From Sipunculus nudus (Eukaryota > Annelida > Sipuncula > Golfingiida > Sipunculidae), in NCBI GenBank assembly GCA_026874595.1, contig CM049312.1, positions 68,790,929 through 68,854,928 on the forward strand: a stretch of DNA of 64,000 nucleotides, written 5' to 3'. Positions 11,606-23,303 of the stretch are shown here, piece by piece. Below the pieces are notes generated by a model that saw only the letters and a list, made by a program, of their open reading frames with translations, made no database searches and was not told the DNA's origin. Made by a program: the position numbers and the translations under genes. Positions within the stretch are counted from its first letter, which is position 1, and each line of letters opens with the position of its first letter.

Positions 11606-13594
11606 AAACACTATCAGTGTCGCGGTACAGATAACATTGGCTTTGATATTATATAGAGACTGGATTATTCATAGACAAGCTCATATCCATTGATCAATCA
11701 TGATCGTGTAAGCCTAATTGTGCTGCCCATGGGACGGATTTAGAGTGGGCGCAGGGGCGCGTTCATAATGTCTGGGAAACCGAAAAATATACGATTAACA
11801 CTGAAAAGCAGCGACGGAATTCGATGGTTCCTCCCAATATTTCTACTTGAGCGATGTATGTTTAATGTCTACTGGTTCACTTACTTACCTGTGTTAGGGT
11901 GTTGTTACTATTATCTTATATCCGCACCTGTTCTCCATCGATACAATGGAATCAATTTGCCCGCCGTTTTGCGGAAACACCTGATTGCACAAGTCTCGGG
12001 AACCTGTACGCACCTTTATCCGCGTCGTGGTAAACATCTGCTCAGTGCGCTATTTCGAACAGCCCAAGGAGACACAAGCACGGGAGTACGGTCAGTTAAA
12101 GAAGTATAAGTGATTCACACCAGAGATTTTTTTGGTACAGTGTTCTTAATTATGTGATATATGGTAAAAGATTCAGATTTGTTTGGTATGTGTGTGTGGA
12201 TGCAGGTGTGTGCAGCTCTTTTTTACGCGTCTGTGAGACGCAGAGATTGTCGGTAATATGAGCTCAATCCTTTTTGTGAATATTTATGTTATTGTTATCT
12301 GTCAGAGCTAGTGCTCTGTCCGGGATGGATTATAAGATCATTCCTATAAGCTAAGGAGATATGCATCCTCATTTTGTCACGATTAATTTCACATGGACTT
12401 GTCGAATGTGTCCGGTTACCTGTGTGCTGGGTTACAGATATAATAATGTTGGAACACCTAGGCATTTTGTGAACTGACATATCTGTCTACCCATGGACTG
12501 TGTGAGACATCGTGGAGACCGACTGCCTTATTTATTTAACAGATTACAGGGTGCGGGCAGCAGAATATTAAAGGGGACTGTTCCGATACTTGGCGTTTAT
12601 TAACTAAAGATAATACATTGAACCTTTCCTAATGTTAAGAAATATGCCGAATTCAAGGTAAACAGGTTGTTCATAATTATTTTTATGTGTTTATAACAGC
12701 CAAATTTATCATTACGTGGCTTTTCTGTTTCTCAACATTCGCGCATACACGTGCCCTGCTCACTGACACCATGTAGATAAGTAAGCTGATACTTCCGTCA
12801 CATGATGTTTTAAAAAAAATTAAAATATAGAAATAACCGAAAGTTTCTTAATAGATAAGCCAGAAATCACATATTCAACAGTAAAGGTATGACTACCTGA
12901 CCTCAAAGGGCAACCCAAAGAAAAACTACGGACTGTTTTCTCGCAAAAAATAATGCCTTGCAACTGTACCTTTATATCAGACCTTATTAGGTATTAATCA
13001 TCCGCTAAACATATGTTGTGATTAGTAAAAGGACAGACAATTATTCTTCGGTGAAAATACCAGCTACACAAATCACAGAGAGTAGACATTTGGCATTTGA
13101 ACCAAAATAAATGGCGGTCCAACTTGTCAATGTTGCGCCTTGTCTGACATGCAGTATCATAAGTAAACAAACAACATTATAAATAAATCGCTGGCACTAC
13201 ACTTTATGCAAGTTTTTTTTTCAACTTTAGAATCCAATAGAAATACCGTGTTTTTTTAACAGGTGCCCTTGTAACCTTCAACCCCTTTATGAGTTTGTTG
13301 ATATAGTTCACTACTGCCTCAATTTTACCAGGCGAAAATGAGCCACTGCCTTTTTCGGGTTTACATATAAGTATACTTCGCCTTTTTTTAATTCCATACG
13401 TTTTGGAACACATAATAATTTTGATTAATGTACACGCTCAAATGTATCATCTTTATCATTAAATAGTGCGAATTAAACCAGCGATGCACCCCGCTTCCCC
13501 ACTTTATACAAGGCCAAATTGTTTTGTCAATAAACATGTTGCAGAAACCATTTGTGATAGAAGCTACCGCCGATAGAAAAAAAAAAAACTCTTT

Positions 13595-13931
13595 AAGGTG
13601 TGTTTCAATGTGCGCGTATATGCGTATGTGCGTGAAAATATGTTCCCATGTGCACGCGCGTATATGCGCGTTTACCTGAACTGTCAGACTAATAAAGTTA
13701 TACAGTGGATAGAGCAGGCCTTCTACAAAGAGATGGTGAAGTAACGTCATTTTACTCTGAATCCCTGAGTTCACGCAGACTCTATCCGTGACAATCGCTC
13801 CTTTGGTGATTTTCATGCATATCCGTACATCCGCGTATATACGCTGACGGACACATGGAAACACTCCAGTTGAAAATCAAATGAGCGTCTTGTCACGCTA
13901 CACGCTTATACGCGCACATAGAAACACCCTT
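13595..13931. mobile_element. Palindromic MITE with GC-rich CGCGTATA ends
   Basis: The left end AAGGTGTGTTTCAATGTGCG pairs with the reverse complement of the right end, AAGGGTGTTTCTATGTGCG, and the pairing continues through CGTATAxGCG. The duplicated half (about 52730) reads straight through CACTTTATGGTAATAACC without it, which gives an empty site. A 158-codon minus-strand frame that spans the element is not credible as a gene. Confidence 0.75.
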
Positions 13932-15158
13932 TTTGGTAATAACCACATGCAGATATACAATTAATAATAGACACATAAATAAATCTTCAAGGACGAACTC
14001 TTTTCCATTCGAAAATAAATATACAGATTTCCATTATGATATTTACTTGTAAAATATTATACGACAGCTATCCAATATCCGATAGTTTTGTTTTAGATGA
14101 CTATGGAGAACCGGCAAACATTCTGATTAAAGATGCCCGATTGCCTACCTTTTGAAAAAGAATTTGTATGATTTCTGGCTTCCTCTGTGTATGTATTAAT
14201 GGTCTAAGGGTCTTTTGGGCTGTTAAAAGTTCTTATAAGGCCTTCGTGACGGACGTGTTAACATGTTTATCAACAACATGTTTGTAAACACAGCAATGTC
14301 GACAAACGGTAAAAAATATGTAACTTTAGGTGGTAGGTTGCATATTGTTACGGGGTGACATAAAAGCGGCCAAATATTTTCCCCTGAACAATTTGTTTTC
14401 GTATGCGGAGGTAGAAGTTGCAAAACGTCATTTACAAAGCTTTGGATTATCTGACTTGCTGCCAGATGCCCTTGTCGAATTTGTTTTGATTATTTTCGCG
14501 CCCCCCCCCCCCCCCAACATATTATAAACACATTGTTATAAACCAAACAAGCAGCCTGTGTGCGGTGATGTCCACGTTTTCTGGCTTATTTTTATGAAAG
14601 CTCCAAGGGATTACCTTTAGTTTATAAAGGTCGGATAAGTGATTGGGCCCCTTTAAAAAAAATGAACCTCATATGTGTTATACCGATTTCACTCTTTATG
14701 GTTGGTCCTTTGAAACCGGAAATTAGGTCTAAGTGACCCATATTCATTGAAAGATAAAGAAAAAATTTCAACATTGTTTCAGATGCTGCATGATTCACCT
14801 ATTACTGGGAATATCTAAATGATGATTTTCTTCCTGATCGTATGTTTTGTGTTATGGATTCCCAAACCTAAGAAATCCAGTTATGCCACCCCACAGTAAC
14901 TTTAGATTTCATTATGCATGCATTATCTGAAACATTTGAGGTTTTGCTTCAAAATTTTGTATTTGTTAATATCTATGGGAGGTTGTTTGGCTATTACCTC
15001 ATTCAACCACTCTCCTTTTTTTATTCAGATAGCTTAGGCCTTTTATTACATTTCTCTGACATATGTTACAACACCCAGGGTTCCCACATTATATTGTATG
15101 CGTGTGTGTGTGTGTGAGGTCAAGTAGTCAAACATGGCCAAATAAATGTTTCTACACA

Positions 15159-15160
<2 letters not shown>

Positions 15161-15219
<59 letters not shown>
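15161..15219. repeat. (TA)n microsatellite
   Basis: A perfect alternating AT run, followed within ten bases by the ATT-repeat block that leads into the RING exon of copy B. Confidence 0.95.
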
Positions 15220-15220
<1 letters not shown>

Positions 15221-15224
15221 TGGA

Positions 15225-15226
<2 letters not shown>

Positions 15227-15255
<29 letters not shown>

Positions 15256-15364
15256 TAATTATTATTATTATCTTTTTATTATTAAAATTATTTATTATCT
15301 TTATTATTATTATTATTATTATTATCTTTACCAACTTTATTATTATTATTCATTATCTTCATAA

Positions 15365-15403
<39 letters not shown>

Positions 15404-15467
15404 GTCTTTATTATTATTATTATTGTTATTATTATCTTTATAATTTATTATTATTATCATTTTATCA

Positions 15468-15499
<32 letters not shown>

Positions 15500-15500
15500 G
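15227..15500. repeat. (ATT)n microsatellite directly upstream of the copy B RING exon
   Basis: About 270 bases of AAT and ATT trinucleotides, ending at TTGAAG|TCCCTTG, eleven bases before the ATG. If TTGAAG is the acceptor (position-equivalent to TTGTAG in copy C), the repeat occupies the branch-point and polypyrimidine region. Ile- and Leu-rich frames here are artefacts. Confidence 0.85.
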
Positions 15501-15510
15501 AAGTCCCTTG

Positions 15511-15774
15511 ATGGCTTGCGGTGGTCAGCCACCTTCTGAGGACGGGAGGAGGTGGTTGGAATGTCAGATTTGTCTATCTCCTATGGTTGGACGAAAACCC
15601 CGTGCTCTCAGTTGTCTACACACTTTCTGTGAATCCTGCCTGGAGAGCTTACCCCTGGCCGCGTCAGGCATAACATGCCCCACTTGTCGAGGGAAAACCA
15701 AACTACCAGCAAAGAAGGCGTCTAGCTTACCATTGAATTTTATGATTGAGCAGCTAGCGACCAAACTACATCAG
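15511..15774 (+). CDS. Copy B exon: RING finger
   Basis: I chose ATG at 15511 because it aligns with the ATG of copies A, C and D. The exon ends at CATCAG|GTGATG, the same donor as copy D. It has exactly 88 codons, like the other copies. Confidence 0.88.
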
Positions 15775-16813
15775 GTGATGCATTATTGCATTAATGTTCT
15801 ATAACTTTTATCAAAATATATGTAAACATTAAAACAACAACGTTTAAGTAATTATTGGCTAAAATCCAAATACTTATAGTTGAAAGCTTAACGTATTTTT
15901 TAGAAAATATGCATTTATATTTTTAGGGAAATAAGAAGTAATCTTGGTTATGATCACGTTTCAACAGTTGAATACCAGCTGTAATTTTGTATAAGGATCA
16001 ATAATTAATAATTAATGATTAATAGTTCAGTAATATTTTCTACATCTCAGGTTAATCTTTGCCAAACCTGTGTTGAAAACGAAGGCGCTTCAAACCAGGC
16101 TGTCGTCTGCTGTTACGACGGGTGTGGTCACCTCTGCAGTGACTGCTCTAAGCGTCATAATTCTGTAGAAAACTTCAAGGAACACCAAACTGAACCTCTC
16201 AAAAAGAAAGACGGAACAAGTGCCATGCATTGTGTAACACACAATAAACTGATTCACTTGTTTTGTACCAAGTGCAAAACCTGCCTCTGCTCCACCTGTG
16301 CTCTATCTTCAAAACACCAGGGACATGAGAGTTGCATTAAAGAAATCAGGAATGAATATCAAAGGTTACGTTCAACGATTAAGGAACGTACCAAAGCGAT
16401 ACAAGACTTGTGCAAGCAAAAACTGTTAACGATAAAGACGCAGGAGGAATGGGTTAAAAAGACCAGTCAAGAAATAGAAAACGAGTACAAGCGCAGACGA
16501 CAAAAGCTTAAAGAGGAACGAACCAAATTGATGGAAAAGCTTCAGCAAATTGCTTCTCCTTTGACAGACTTTCGTTCACAAATAGAAGGGCTTCGTGAAG
16601 ATTCAAAGCTTTTAGAAGAGAGGATAGAGTTCTTCAAAAAAGAGGAGAAATCTCCATGGAAGAAAATGTCAGAGATCATACTCGACGAATCAAAATGTGA
16701 ACATTTGCAGGTGCAGGCGAACGGTCTGAAGATGCCTCAAATTTTACAGCATCGTTTCGTGGCTTCCAATTGGAACACTGAACTGGGCAGATTGTTCTGT
16801 CAAGCTGTGACAG
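15511..16813 (+). CDS. TRIM copy B: intact RING and B-box/coiled-coil exons, C-terminal exons decayed
   Basis: Two exons, 15511-15774 (88 codons, C3HC4 RING) and 16051-16813 (254 codons plus one base), joined in phase 0. All RING ligands are present (C18, C21, C35, H37, C40, C43, C56, C59). So are the B-box1-like cluster (CQTC to H), the B-box2 (CVTHN through KHQGH) and the coiled coil. The donor CAG|GTAACT leaves phase 1, as in the paralogues. The matching C-terminal exons lie 12.6 kb away (29369 and 30064) and are broken. If the intron is retained the frame runs 16 more codons to TAG at 16861-16863, giving an RBCC-only protein of about 358 residues. The N-terminal part looks constrained. 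Whether the gene is active as a truncated form is inference. Confidence 0.8.
16051..16813 (+). CDS. Copy B exon: B-boxes and coiled coil
   Basis: It begins after the acceptor ACATCTCAG with VNLCQTCVEN and ends in phase 1. Coiled-coil residues ENEYKRRRQKLKEER and the tail WNTELGRL align with copies A, C and D. Confidence 0.88.
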
Positions 16814-17049
16814 GTAACTTTTTGCGCTGCGCTACGTGCGGAAGCGATCTGTTTTCTTATTAGACAGGTATTGATAAGAAGGTCAATTATCCATAAGGCC
16901 TTGCTTGCACAATGTTTTTCAAATAAATTTATTAATTACGTTAATATTCAAATCCTTATATAGCCACACATTTTAACATATTTTACTGTTAAATGTTTTT
17001 ATAGAAACTTGCATCCAGGCCTCCATTTTCTTCACTATCTGATTTTTTT

Positions 17050-18625
17050 TTATTATTATAATGATCACCGTGTCAGTCCGTCCTTCCGTCCTTCTGTCCT
17101 TCCGTCCTTCCGTCAGTGACCCTTTCTTTCGCGCGCGATAACTCAACAAAAACATACTGCAGCTTTCGCAAATTCACAGGGTTGATTGGTACCTATGAGG
17201 GCTCCAGACTTATCAAATTACAGACTTGTCGGAATTCCAATATGGCCGCCACAGTCCAAACGCTGATTTTCTTTCGCGCTCGATAACTCAACAAAAACAT
17301 ACTGCAGCTTTTGCAAATTCACAGGGATGATTGGTACCTATGAGGGCTCCAGACTTATCAAATTACATACTTGTCGGAATTCCAATATGGACGCCACAGC
17401 CCGATGGCCGATTTTCTTTCGCACGCGATAGCTGAACAACAACATACTGCAGCTTTCCCAAATTAATCGGGGTGGATTGGTACCTATGAGGGCTCCAGAC
17501 CTATCGAATTACAGACTTGTCGGAATTCCAATATGGCCGCCACAGCCCAAACACTGATTTTCTTTCTCCCGCGATAACTCAACAACAACATACTGCAGCT
17601 TTCGCTAATTCACAGGGATGATTGGTAACTATGAGGGCTCCAGACCTATCGAATAACAGACGTGTCGGAATTCCAACATGGCCGCCTCAGCCCAATCGCT
17701 GATTTTCTTTCGCACGAGATAACTCAACAACAACATACTGCAGCTTTCCCAAATTCACAGGGATGATTGGTACCTATGAGGGCTCCAGACATATCAAATT
17801 ACATTCTTGTCATAATTCCAATATGGCCGCCATAGCCCGATGGCTGATTTTCTTTCGCACGCGATAGCTGAACAACAACATACTGCAGCTTTCCCAAATT
17901 AACAGGGATGATTGGTACCTATATGGGATCCAGACCTGTAGAATAACAGACGTGTCGGAATTCCAACATGGCCGCCTCAGCCCAATCGCTGATTTTCTTT
18001 CGCACGAGATAACTCAACAACAACATACTGCAGCTTTCCCAAATTCACAGGGATGATTGGTACCTATGAGGGCTCCAGACATATCAAATTACATACTTGT
18101 CATAATTCCAATATGGCCGCCATAACCCGATGGCTGATTTTCTTTCGCACGCGATAGCTGAACAACAACATACTGCAGCTTTCCCAAATTAACAGGGATG
18201 ATTGGTACCTATATGGGATCCAGACCTGTAGAATTACAGACCTGTTGGAATTCCAATATTGCCGCCACAGCCCGATGGCTGATTTTCTTTAGCACACAAT
18301 AACTTAAAAACAACCTACTGCAGCTTTCCCAATTTCACAGTGATCATTGGTGCCTATGAGAGCTCCACACCTATTGAATTACAGACTGGCTCAAAATCAA
18401 ATATGGCTAACAGATAACATTCGGTGATTTTCTATTGCACACATTATTTCAGACATATATTCTTTAATATCATTTTATCCAGCAGGATTTTTTCCCTCAT
18501 GCATATGGATAAAAACCTGTTTCTGTTTGTCATATTTTTAAAATTTTACTTAATTTTTACCCACATGTAAACTGGTCCAGCACTTCCAGAACGCGGGGCC
18601 CTCTGAGGACCATTGTCCGACCACT
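17050..18625 (+). repeat. Element with about nine 146-bp tandem monomers
   Basis: Monomers are anchored on CGATAACTCAACAACAACAT (17134, 17279, 17425, 17571, 17716, 17863 and onward, about 146 bp apart), each with CATACTGCAGCTTTC, GGTACCTATGAGGGCTCCAG and CCAATATGGCCGCC. A (TCCGTCCT)n-like stretch lies to the left (17073-17120). A unique right arm ends near CCCTCTGAGGACCATTGTCCG. An inverted copy lies at 41135-42240. The arm-plus-monomers layout resembles bivalve non-autonomous rolling-circle families such as pearl/HINE, but I cannot confirm termini. The D half (about 55100-55130) lacks it. Confidence 0.8.
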
Positions 18626-18734
18626 TCTAGTTTTAAATAAAAATGTCAGCATATAGCTTTTCATGATAGCGTTTCGTTTAACAAAAATATTGAAATACAA
18701 TCTAGCTTAATACAAGTCGCACATATATTCTTTT

Positions 18735-19160
18735 TGTCCCCCGCTCCGCGGATGCGTATGACATTGATTTGGGTTTGCCTGTCTGTCTGTCTGTCCTTCT
18801 GTCTGTCCGTCTAGCTGTCAGTCTGTCTCTCTGTCTCTCTGTCCGTCCGTCAGGTTTCGCCTCCGTGCGATAACTTTCCTAAATGTTATTCAATTTCATT
18901 CAAATTTTGGTCAAACATTGCTCTCATGCATACCTTGGTTGGGATTAGTTTTGGAGTGTCTGGCTTTTGTCTGTCTGTCTATCACTTTGTCTGGCGGTCT
19001 GTCAGGTTTCCCTGCTATAACTTTCATAAATATTATCTCATTTCATTCAAATTTTGGTCAGTGACTGCTCTGATGCTTACTTTGGGTGAGATTGGTTTTG
19101 GAGTGCCTAGTATCTGTCAGTCTGTCTGCCTGTGACAACAAGATCCCAAAGCGGGGGACA
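18735..19160. mobile_element. MITE with TGTCCCCCGCT terminal inverted repeats
   Basis: The left end TGTCCCCCGCT and right end AGCGGGGGACA are perfect 11-bp inverted repeats. The interior contains (CTGT)n runs and two tandem copies of a segment of about 170 bp anchored on TTTCATTCAAATTTTGGTCA. The D half at about 55225 lacks it. Confidence 0.75.
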
Positions 19161-19589
19161 TTAATTCCACGAATTTGCTTGTTTTTATTATTATAAATGC
19201 CATAATTTTACATTTATCACTTTTATCGTTATTCTTTCTTAATCTTCTAAATCTTATGTCTTCAATATGAATATCAGTTTAGTTATGGCAATTTAACCCC
19301 TCACAATATAAAATATCATGTGGCATCCTAATGGGGTCTATTAAAAACTACCTATTTATTTATAAATATCCGATAAGGCTGAAGAATCGTTAAACATCCC
19401 ATTGATAATGTCTTGGTTGTGTTCCGGAAGAACGGGGTTTATCCTTGTTTATCCTTGTCTACAAACAATATTTACATGATCTATGTGCGCAGTATGGCAG
19501 CCATTTCCCTTGGATATTCTATATTTTACCCCAGTCTTGTCTGGAGTTTCATCTTTGCATGCGATGCATGACAATTGAATACATTTTTA

Positions 19590-20838
19590 GCTCAGCTCAG
19601 TCCGTCCGTCTGTCAATCCGTTAATAGCGCACAAATCCTAACCGCTGGACCTGGAATCTTCTTACTTGACATCCAGGGAGGTCCATGAAAAATCTTCTTG
19701 GAAACCTGAAACCTTTACCCATATCCTCTGGACTATGGATCTCCTGAGTAAGCCCCCCCCCCCTCCCCAGCAGAATAATTCACAATTTTATCCAAAAGCT
19801 CAAGTATCTGAATAATTAATGTAAGCTTGTGGCGCCACCTGTATTTTTCTAATTTTTACGCAATTTGTCTCTTTTTTAGAGACCTAAAAATAAGAAGTCG
19901 TACGTTAGCCAGGCATAAATCATAACCGCTGGACCTTCTAACCTAACGTCGACGGAGGTCCATTGAAAATCCCTTTTGAAACCTGAAATTAGGTCTCTAT
20001 TACCCATATATAGGGCTCGCAAGTACCACACAATTATAAAAAATTTAAGGAAAAAAAGCTCAAGTAACTAATGCATTGATTGCAATGATTCTTTCCATGC
20101 ATATTGATCATGGAGAGTTTCATCAGTCCCTGCGGACCGGTGGCGCCTCCTCCTATTTTTTTAGCTGAGTTGACTGAAAATCATCTGAGCTATTGCGATC
20201 ACCCTTTGTCCGTCGGTTAACAGGGCACAAATCGTGACCATAAAGCCGAGAATCATGAACCTCTGCATCCTGAGAATTCCTTTAAAGTTCTCCTTAGAAA
20301 CCTGAAATAAGGTCACTTTGTCCAAATTCTCAGAGTCAAGTGGCGTGTTTGAGCATCCCAGAAATAATGAAAAATACATAAAAAATGCCAGATTCCTCAG
20401 GAACGGCTACATGGATATTCATCAAAGTTGATGTCCCTACGGGTCTTAGTGAACCTTAGCTACTGGGAATATATGGTGGTGCCACCTGCATTATCTTAAT
20501 TTTTACGAATTTCTGCCTGTATTGTTTTAGAACACTAGGTGTGTTACCAAAGCACAAATTGTAATCGTAAAGGCTAGAAACATGAACATCTGTATCCTGA
20601 ACGTTCCCCAAAAGTTTCATCAGACACCTGAAATTAGGTCATTGTGACCTATATTCTTCGAATTACGGGGCACACAGCGGCTTGATTGTCACCAAATTTG
20701 GTGTGCTTATGGGTCTGGATGAACTTAACCTAACATGCATGAATGATGATGCCACCTACATAATCTTACTTAGCTGCCTGTGCAAAGTCATATTGTCGAC
20801 AGGTAAGTCGGCTAAGCGTCATGACCCATGGGTCACTT
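19590..20838 (+). repeat. Dispersed mollusc-type repeat with about 300-400-bp internal units
   Basis: Units share the sequence GGCACAAAT-GT-ACC, then GAAACCTGAAATTAGGTC and AC-TATATTC. They recur at about 19640, 19910, 20230 and 20550. The right end is a 12-bp palindrome GACCCATGGGTC followed by ACTTG. Related segments (CCTTTGAAACCGGAAATTAGG) also occur at 14706 and 52985. Confidence 0.6.
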
Positions 20839-20897
20839 GAATTGTCACGTTAGCATTGGCCAACATTATGACCATGTGGGGTGCTATTTCACTGTAG

Positions 20898-21080
20898 TCC
20901 CTGGTGTTGCTGACAAAGGAAGTGCTGATGCTAATACAGCAGCCTGGCCTCAGTACTACGCCCAGTACCAACGGTACCAGCAGCGAGCTGGCAGGCAGCC
21001 TCCTCAACAACAGCAGCAACCGTGGGCCCCTCAACAGCCCCAGCAGCAGCAACTACAGCAAGGCTACTTACCAGGTCCCA
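20898..21080 (+). pseudogene. FUBP/KHSRP-like penultimate exon (gene fragment)
   Basis: After the acceptor TTCACTGTAG the frame reads ANTAAWPQYYAQYQRYQQ, then a Gln/Pro-rich stretch ending GYLPGP. The AAW-x-x-YY-x-x-Y motif is characteristic of the Tyr-rich C-terminal transactivation repeats of far-upstream-element-binding proteins (FUBP1-3, KHSRP). The exon ends either at CCCA|GTAAGT (21080) or six bases earlier at CCAG|GTCCCA; both keep the frame. No KH-domain exon is found upstream, where only repeat DNA and the TRIM copy B intron lie. I therefore treat this as a 5'-truncated fragment rather than a working gene. The open frame is intact. Confidence 0.6.
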
Positions 21081-21920
21081 GTAAGTTTCTCATATCAAAG
21101 GCTAACTCCCCCCTGTATGTCCCTAATGTTACATTACCTGGCCCCAGTAAGTCCCCAATCTAACGTTTCCTGGCCCGAACAAGTCCCAAATCTAACATTA
21201 CCTGGCCCCAGCAAGTCCCTAATCCAACATGACCTGGTGCCCGGTAATTTCCTAATCTACATACCTGGCCCAAGTTAAGTCCCAAAACTAACTTTACCTG
21301 GCCACTGTAAGTCCCTAATCTAACATTTCTTGGCCCAAGTTAAGTCCCCAATCTAACATTACCTGGCCCCGGTAAGTCCAAATCTAACATTTCCTGGCCC
21401 AGTTAAGTCCCTTATCTAACATTACCTGGCCCCAGTTAAGTCCCCATTCTAACATTACCTGGCCCCGGTAAGTCCCTAATCTAACATTACCCGGCCCCAG
21501 TTAAGTCCCCAATCTAACATTACCTGGCCCCGGTAAGTCCCTAATCTAACATTACCTGGCCCCAGTTAAGTCCCCAATCTAACATTACCTGGCCCCGGTA
21601 AGTCCCAATCTAACATTACCTGGCCCAGTTAAGTCCCTTATCTAACATTACCTGGCCCCAGTTAAGTCCCCAATCTAACATTACGTGGCACCGGTAAGTC
21701 CCAATCTAACATTACCTGGCCCCAGTTAAGTCCCTTATCTAACATTACCTGGCCCCAGTTAAGTCCCCAATCTGACATTACCTGGCCCCGGTAAGTCCCT
21801 AATCTAACATTACCCGGCCCCAGTTAAGTCCCCATTCTAACATTACCTGGCCCCGGTAAGTCCCTAATCTAACATTACCTGTCCCCAGTTAAGTCCCCAA
21901 TCTATCATTACCTGGCCCCC
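21070..21920 (+). repeat. Minisatellite, about 29-bp units, carrying splice-donor-like GGTAAGT
   Basis: About 28-29 units of CTAACATTACCTGGCCCC plus CGGTAAGTCC or CAGTTAAGTCC, the two forms often alternating to give a higher-order period of about 59 bp. It starts exactly at the exon-intron junction of the FUBP-like exon. Confidence 0.9.
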
Positions 21921-22509
21921 TGAAATATAGAATCTTTAATGTTTTCTGTTCGATATATAACTTTAATATACATTAAATATATACATTTTATATTCATTAA
22001 AATCTTGGTAATCGTCATCACCTTTATAAGATCAAAATACCCTTTCCATGCCAAACTATTTATTGGGGATCGTCATGCAGAAATAAACAGATGCCTACTG
22101 TAAACTCACATTTGAGGTATTTTTTTAATTCGAGTTTAAAGTGCTGTCATATTCTTAAAAACGCCGGTGTTTTGATAACTATTGTCAACAGCCGTACGCG
22201 GCGAGTGGCAGAAATGCAAGCTATTCTGACACCAGCCTGCCTTGTGCGATTACTACCTAGACAAAGACCAAGCCACACTGAAATATTTCTTCAGGAAAAC
22301 TTCTTAATTTGACTGCCCAGTTTTAATTTCCAGCGATAATCTTTCGTTTTTATGTGTCATAGTTCCAATATGGGCACATTTTGACATAGTAACTTCAGAT
22401 ATTTTGATATTTATTCGTTTCACTGAATTGGCTGCCAACTGGCTCAGTCACATTTTGATGAAACGCTAAAGGTATACTGAATCTGTCCTACACAGTGGCC
22501 ACCAGTTTT

Positions 22510-23130
22510 CACTGTATCCGGCAACAAAGAGTTTTGCGGATTCTACGATTTTGAACGGGTCCCGCCGCCGCTTTCTTTTCGGAGAACTCCTCTGAGACCC
22601 TATTCGGTCACCTAGTAGTAGTTGTGCCTAACAAAGAGAGGTGGCGCCACCTGCAATCCTTTATGTGCAGCGTGAATCTGGATATTTTGTGATAACAGCC
22701 TACATCTCAGGAGTGGTTCACTGTATTGAGTTGAAATTTGCATGTGCATATAGATCTTGGATCTCTCCTTTCGTACTTGAGACTGGTGGCGCCACCTATA
22801 ATCATATTTGCGTGGCGTCCATCTATGCATTTGCCATCTTTTTGTCTTAGTGATTGGCTCAATGTATAGGCTGAAATTGTGCATGTGCATATATCTTGGA
22901 TACCTCCATCTTATTCTCAAGACTTTGGCGCCATCTGTAATCGTTTTTGCGTGGCGTTCTTCCGTATGTTTACTTGGGGTGAAAATTTGCTAATATCTCA
23001 GGAGAGGTTCGATGGATTGGTCTTAAATCGTGCATGTCCATCCATCTTGGATACCTCTATCTCGTACTCAAAATTAACGTGCGGTGTCTCCTTCAGGAGT
23101 AGCATTTCATTGTTCATTTTAGATAAACCC
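22510..23130. repeat. Second copy of the GGTGGCGCCACC repeat family
   Basis: The head ATCCGGCAACAAAGAGTTTT and units around ACATCTCAGGAGTGGTTCAC (22701) and ATATCTCAGGAGAGGTTCG (22995) match 2915-3960 in the same orientation. It sits in the intron between the two FUBP-like exons. Confidence 0.65.
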
Positions 23131-23303
23131 ACCATTTAAGGCACAAAAAAAGTTCAGAAAAACAGTCCATATTTTCTAATTAAAGTTTCATTTTTTGGCT
23201 GATAAAAAGGGATCTACATTAATGCATGCATGTGTAATGTTCTGTCTGTACAGGTTAACGGAAATGGGAAGATTCACTTAAATGTGTTTATCTTTTCTTT
23301 CAG

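Larger units (their letters stand above)
9390..16900 (+). repeat. Segmental duplication, B half, upstream block
   Basis: Collinear with 46280-54900. Anchors include ACCCGTCAAGC (9477/46305), AGTAAGAC-TATAAGAGCAC followed by TGCTGATGGTCATTT (10109/47807), GGATTTAGAG-GGG (11737/50454) and both TRIM exons. The non-coding parts are clearly diverged, so the duplication is not recent. Except for the TRIM exons I see no gene in it: the 113-codon frame at 11768-12109 is not preserved in the other half. Confidence 0.75.

Noticed and set aside
11768-12109. Frame of 113 codons with several hydrophobic stretches
   Set aside because: The partner block at about 50490-50870 does not keep the frame.
13388-13864. 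Minus-strand frame of 158 codons
   Set aside because: It crosses a palindromic MITE that is absent from the paralogous site, and no domain is recognisable.
15063-15443. Ile/Leu/Asn-rich frame of 126 codons
   Set aside because: It is the translation of (TA)n, (AAT)n and (ATT)n microsatellites.
16973-18420. CRISPR-like array because of regular repeats
   Set aside because: The 146-bp units are directly adjacent without unique spacers, and the context is eukaryotic.
20904-21278. Second frame of 124 codons overlapping the FUBP-like exon
   Set aside because: It runs from a frame shifted against the FUBP motifs into the minisatellite; no homology supports it.
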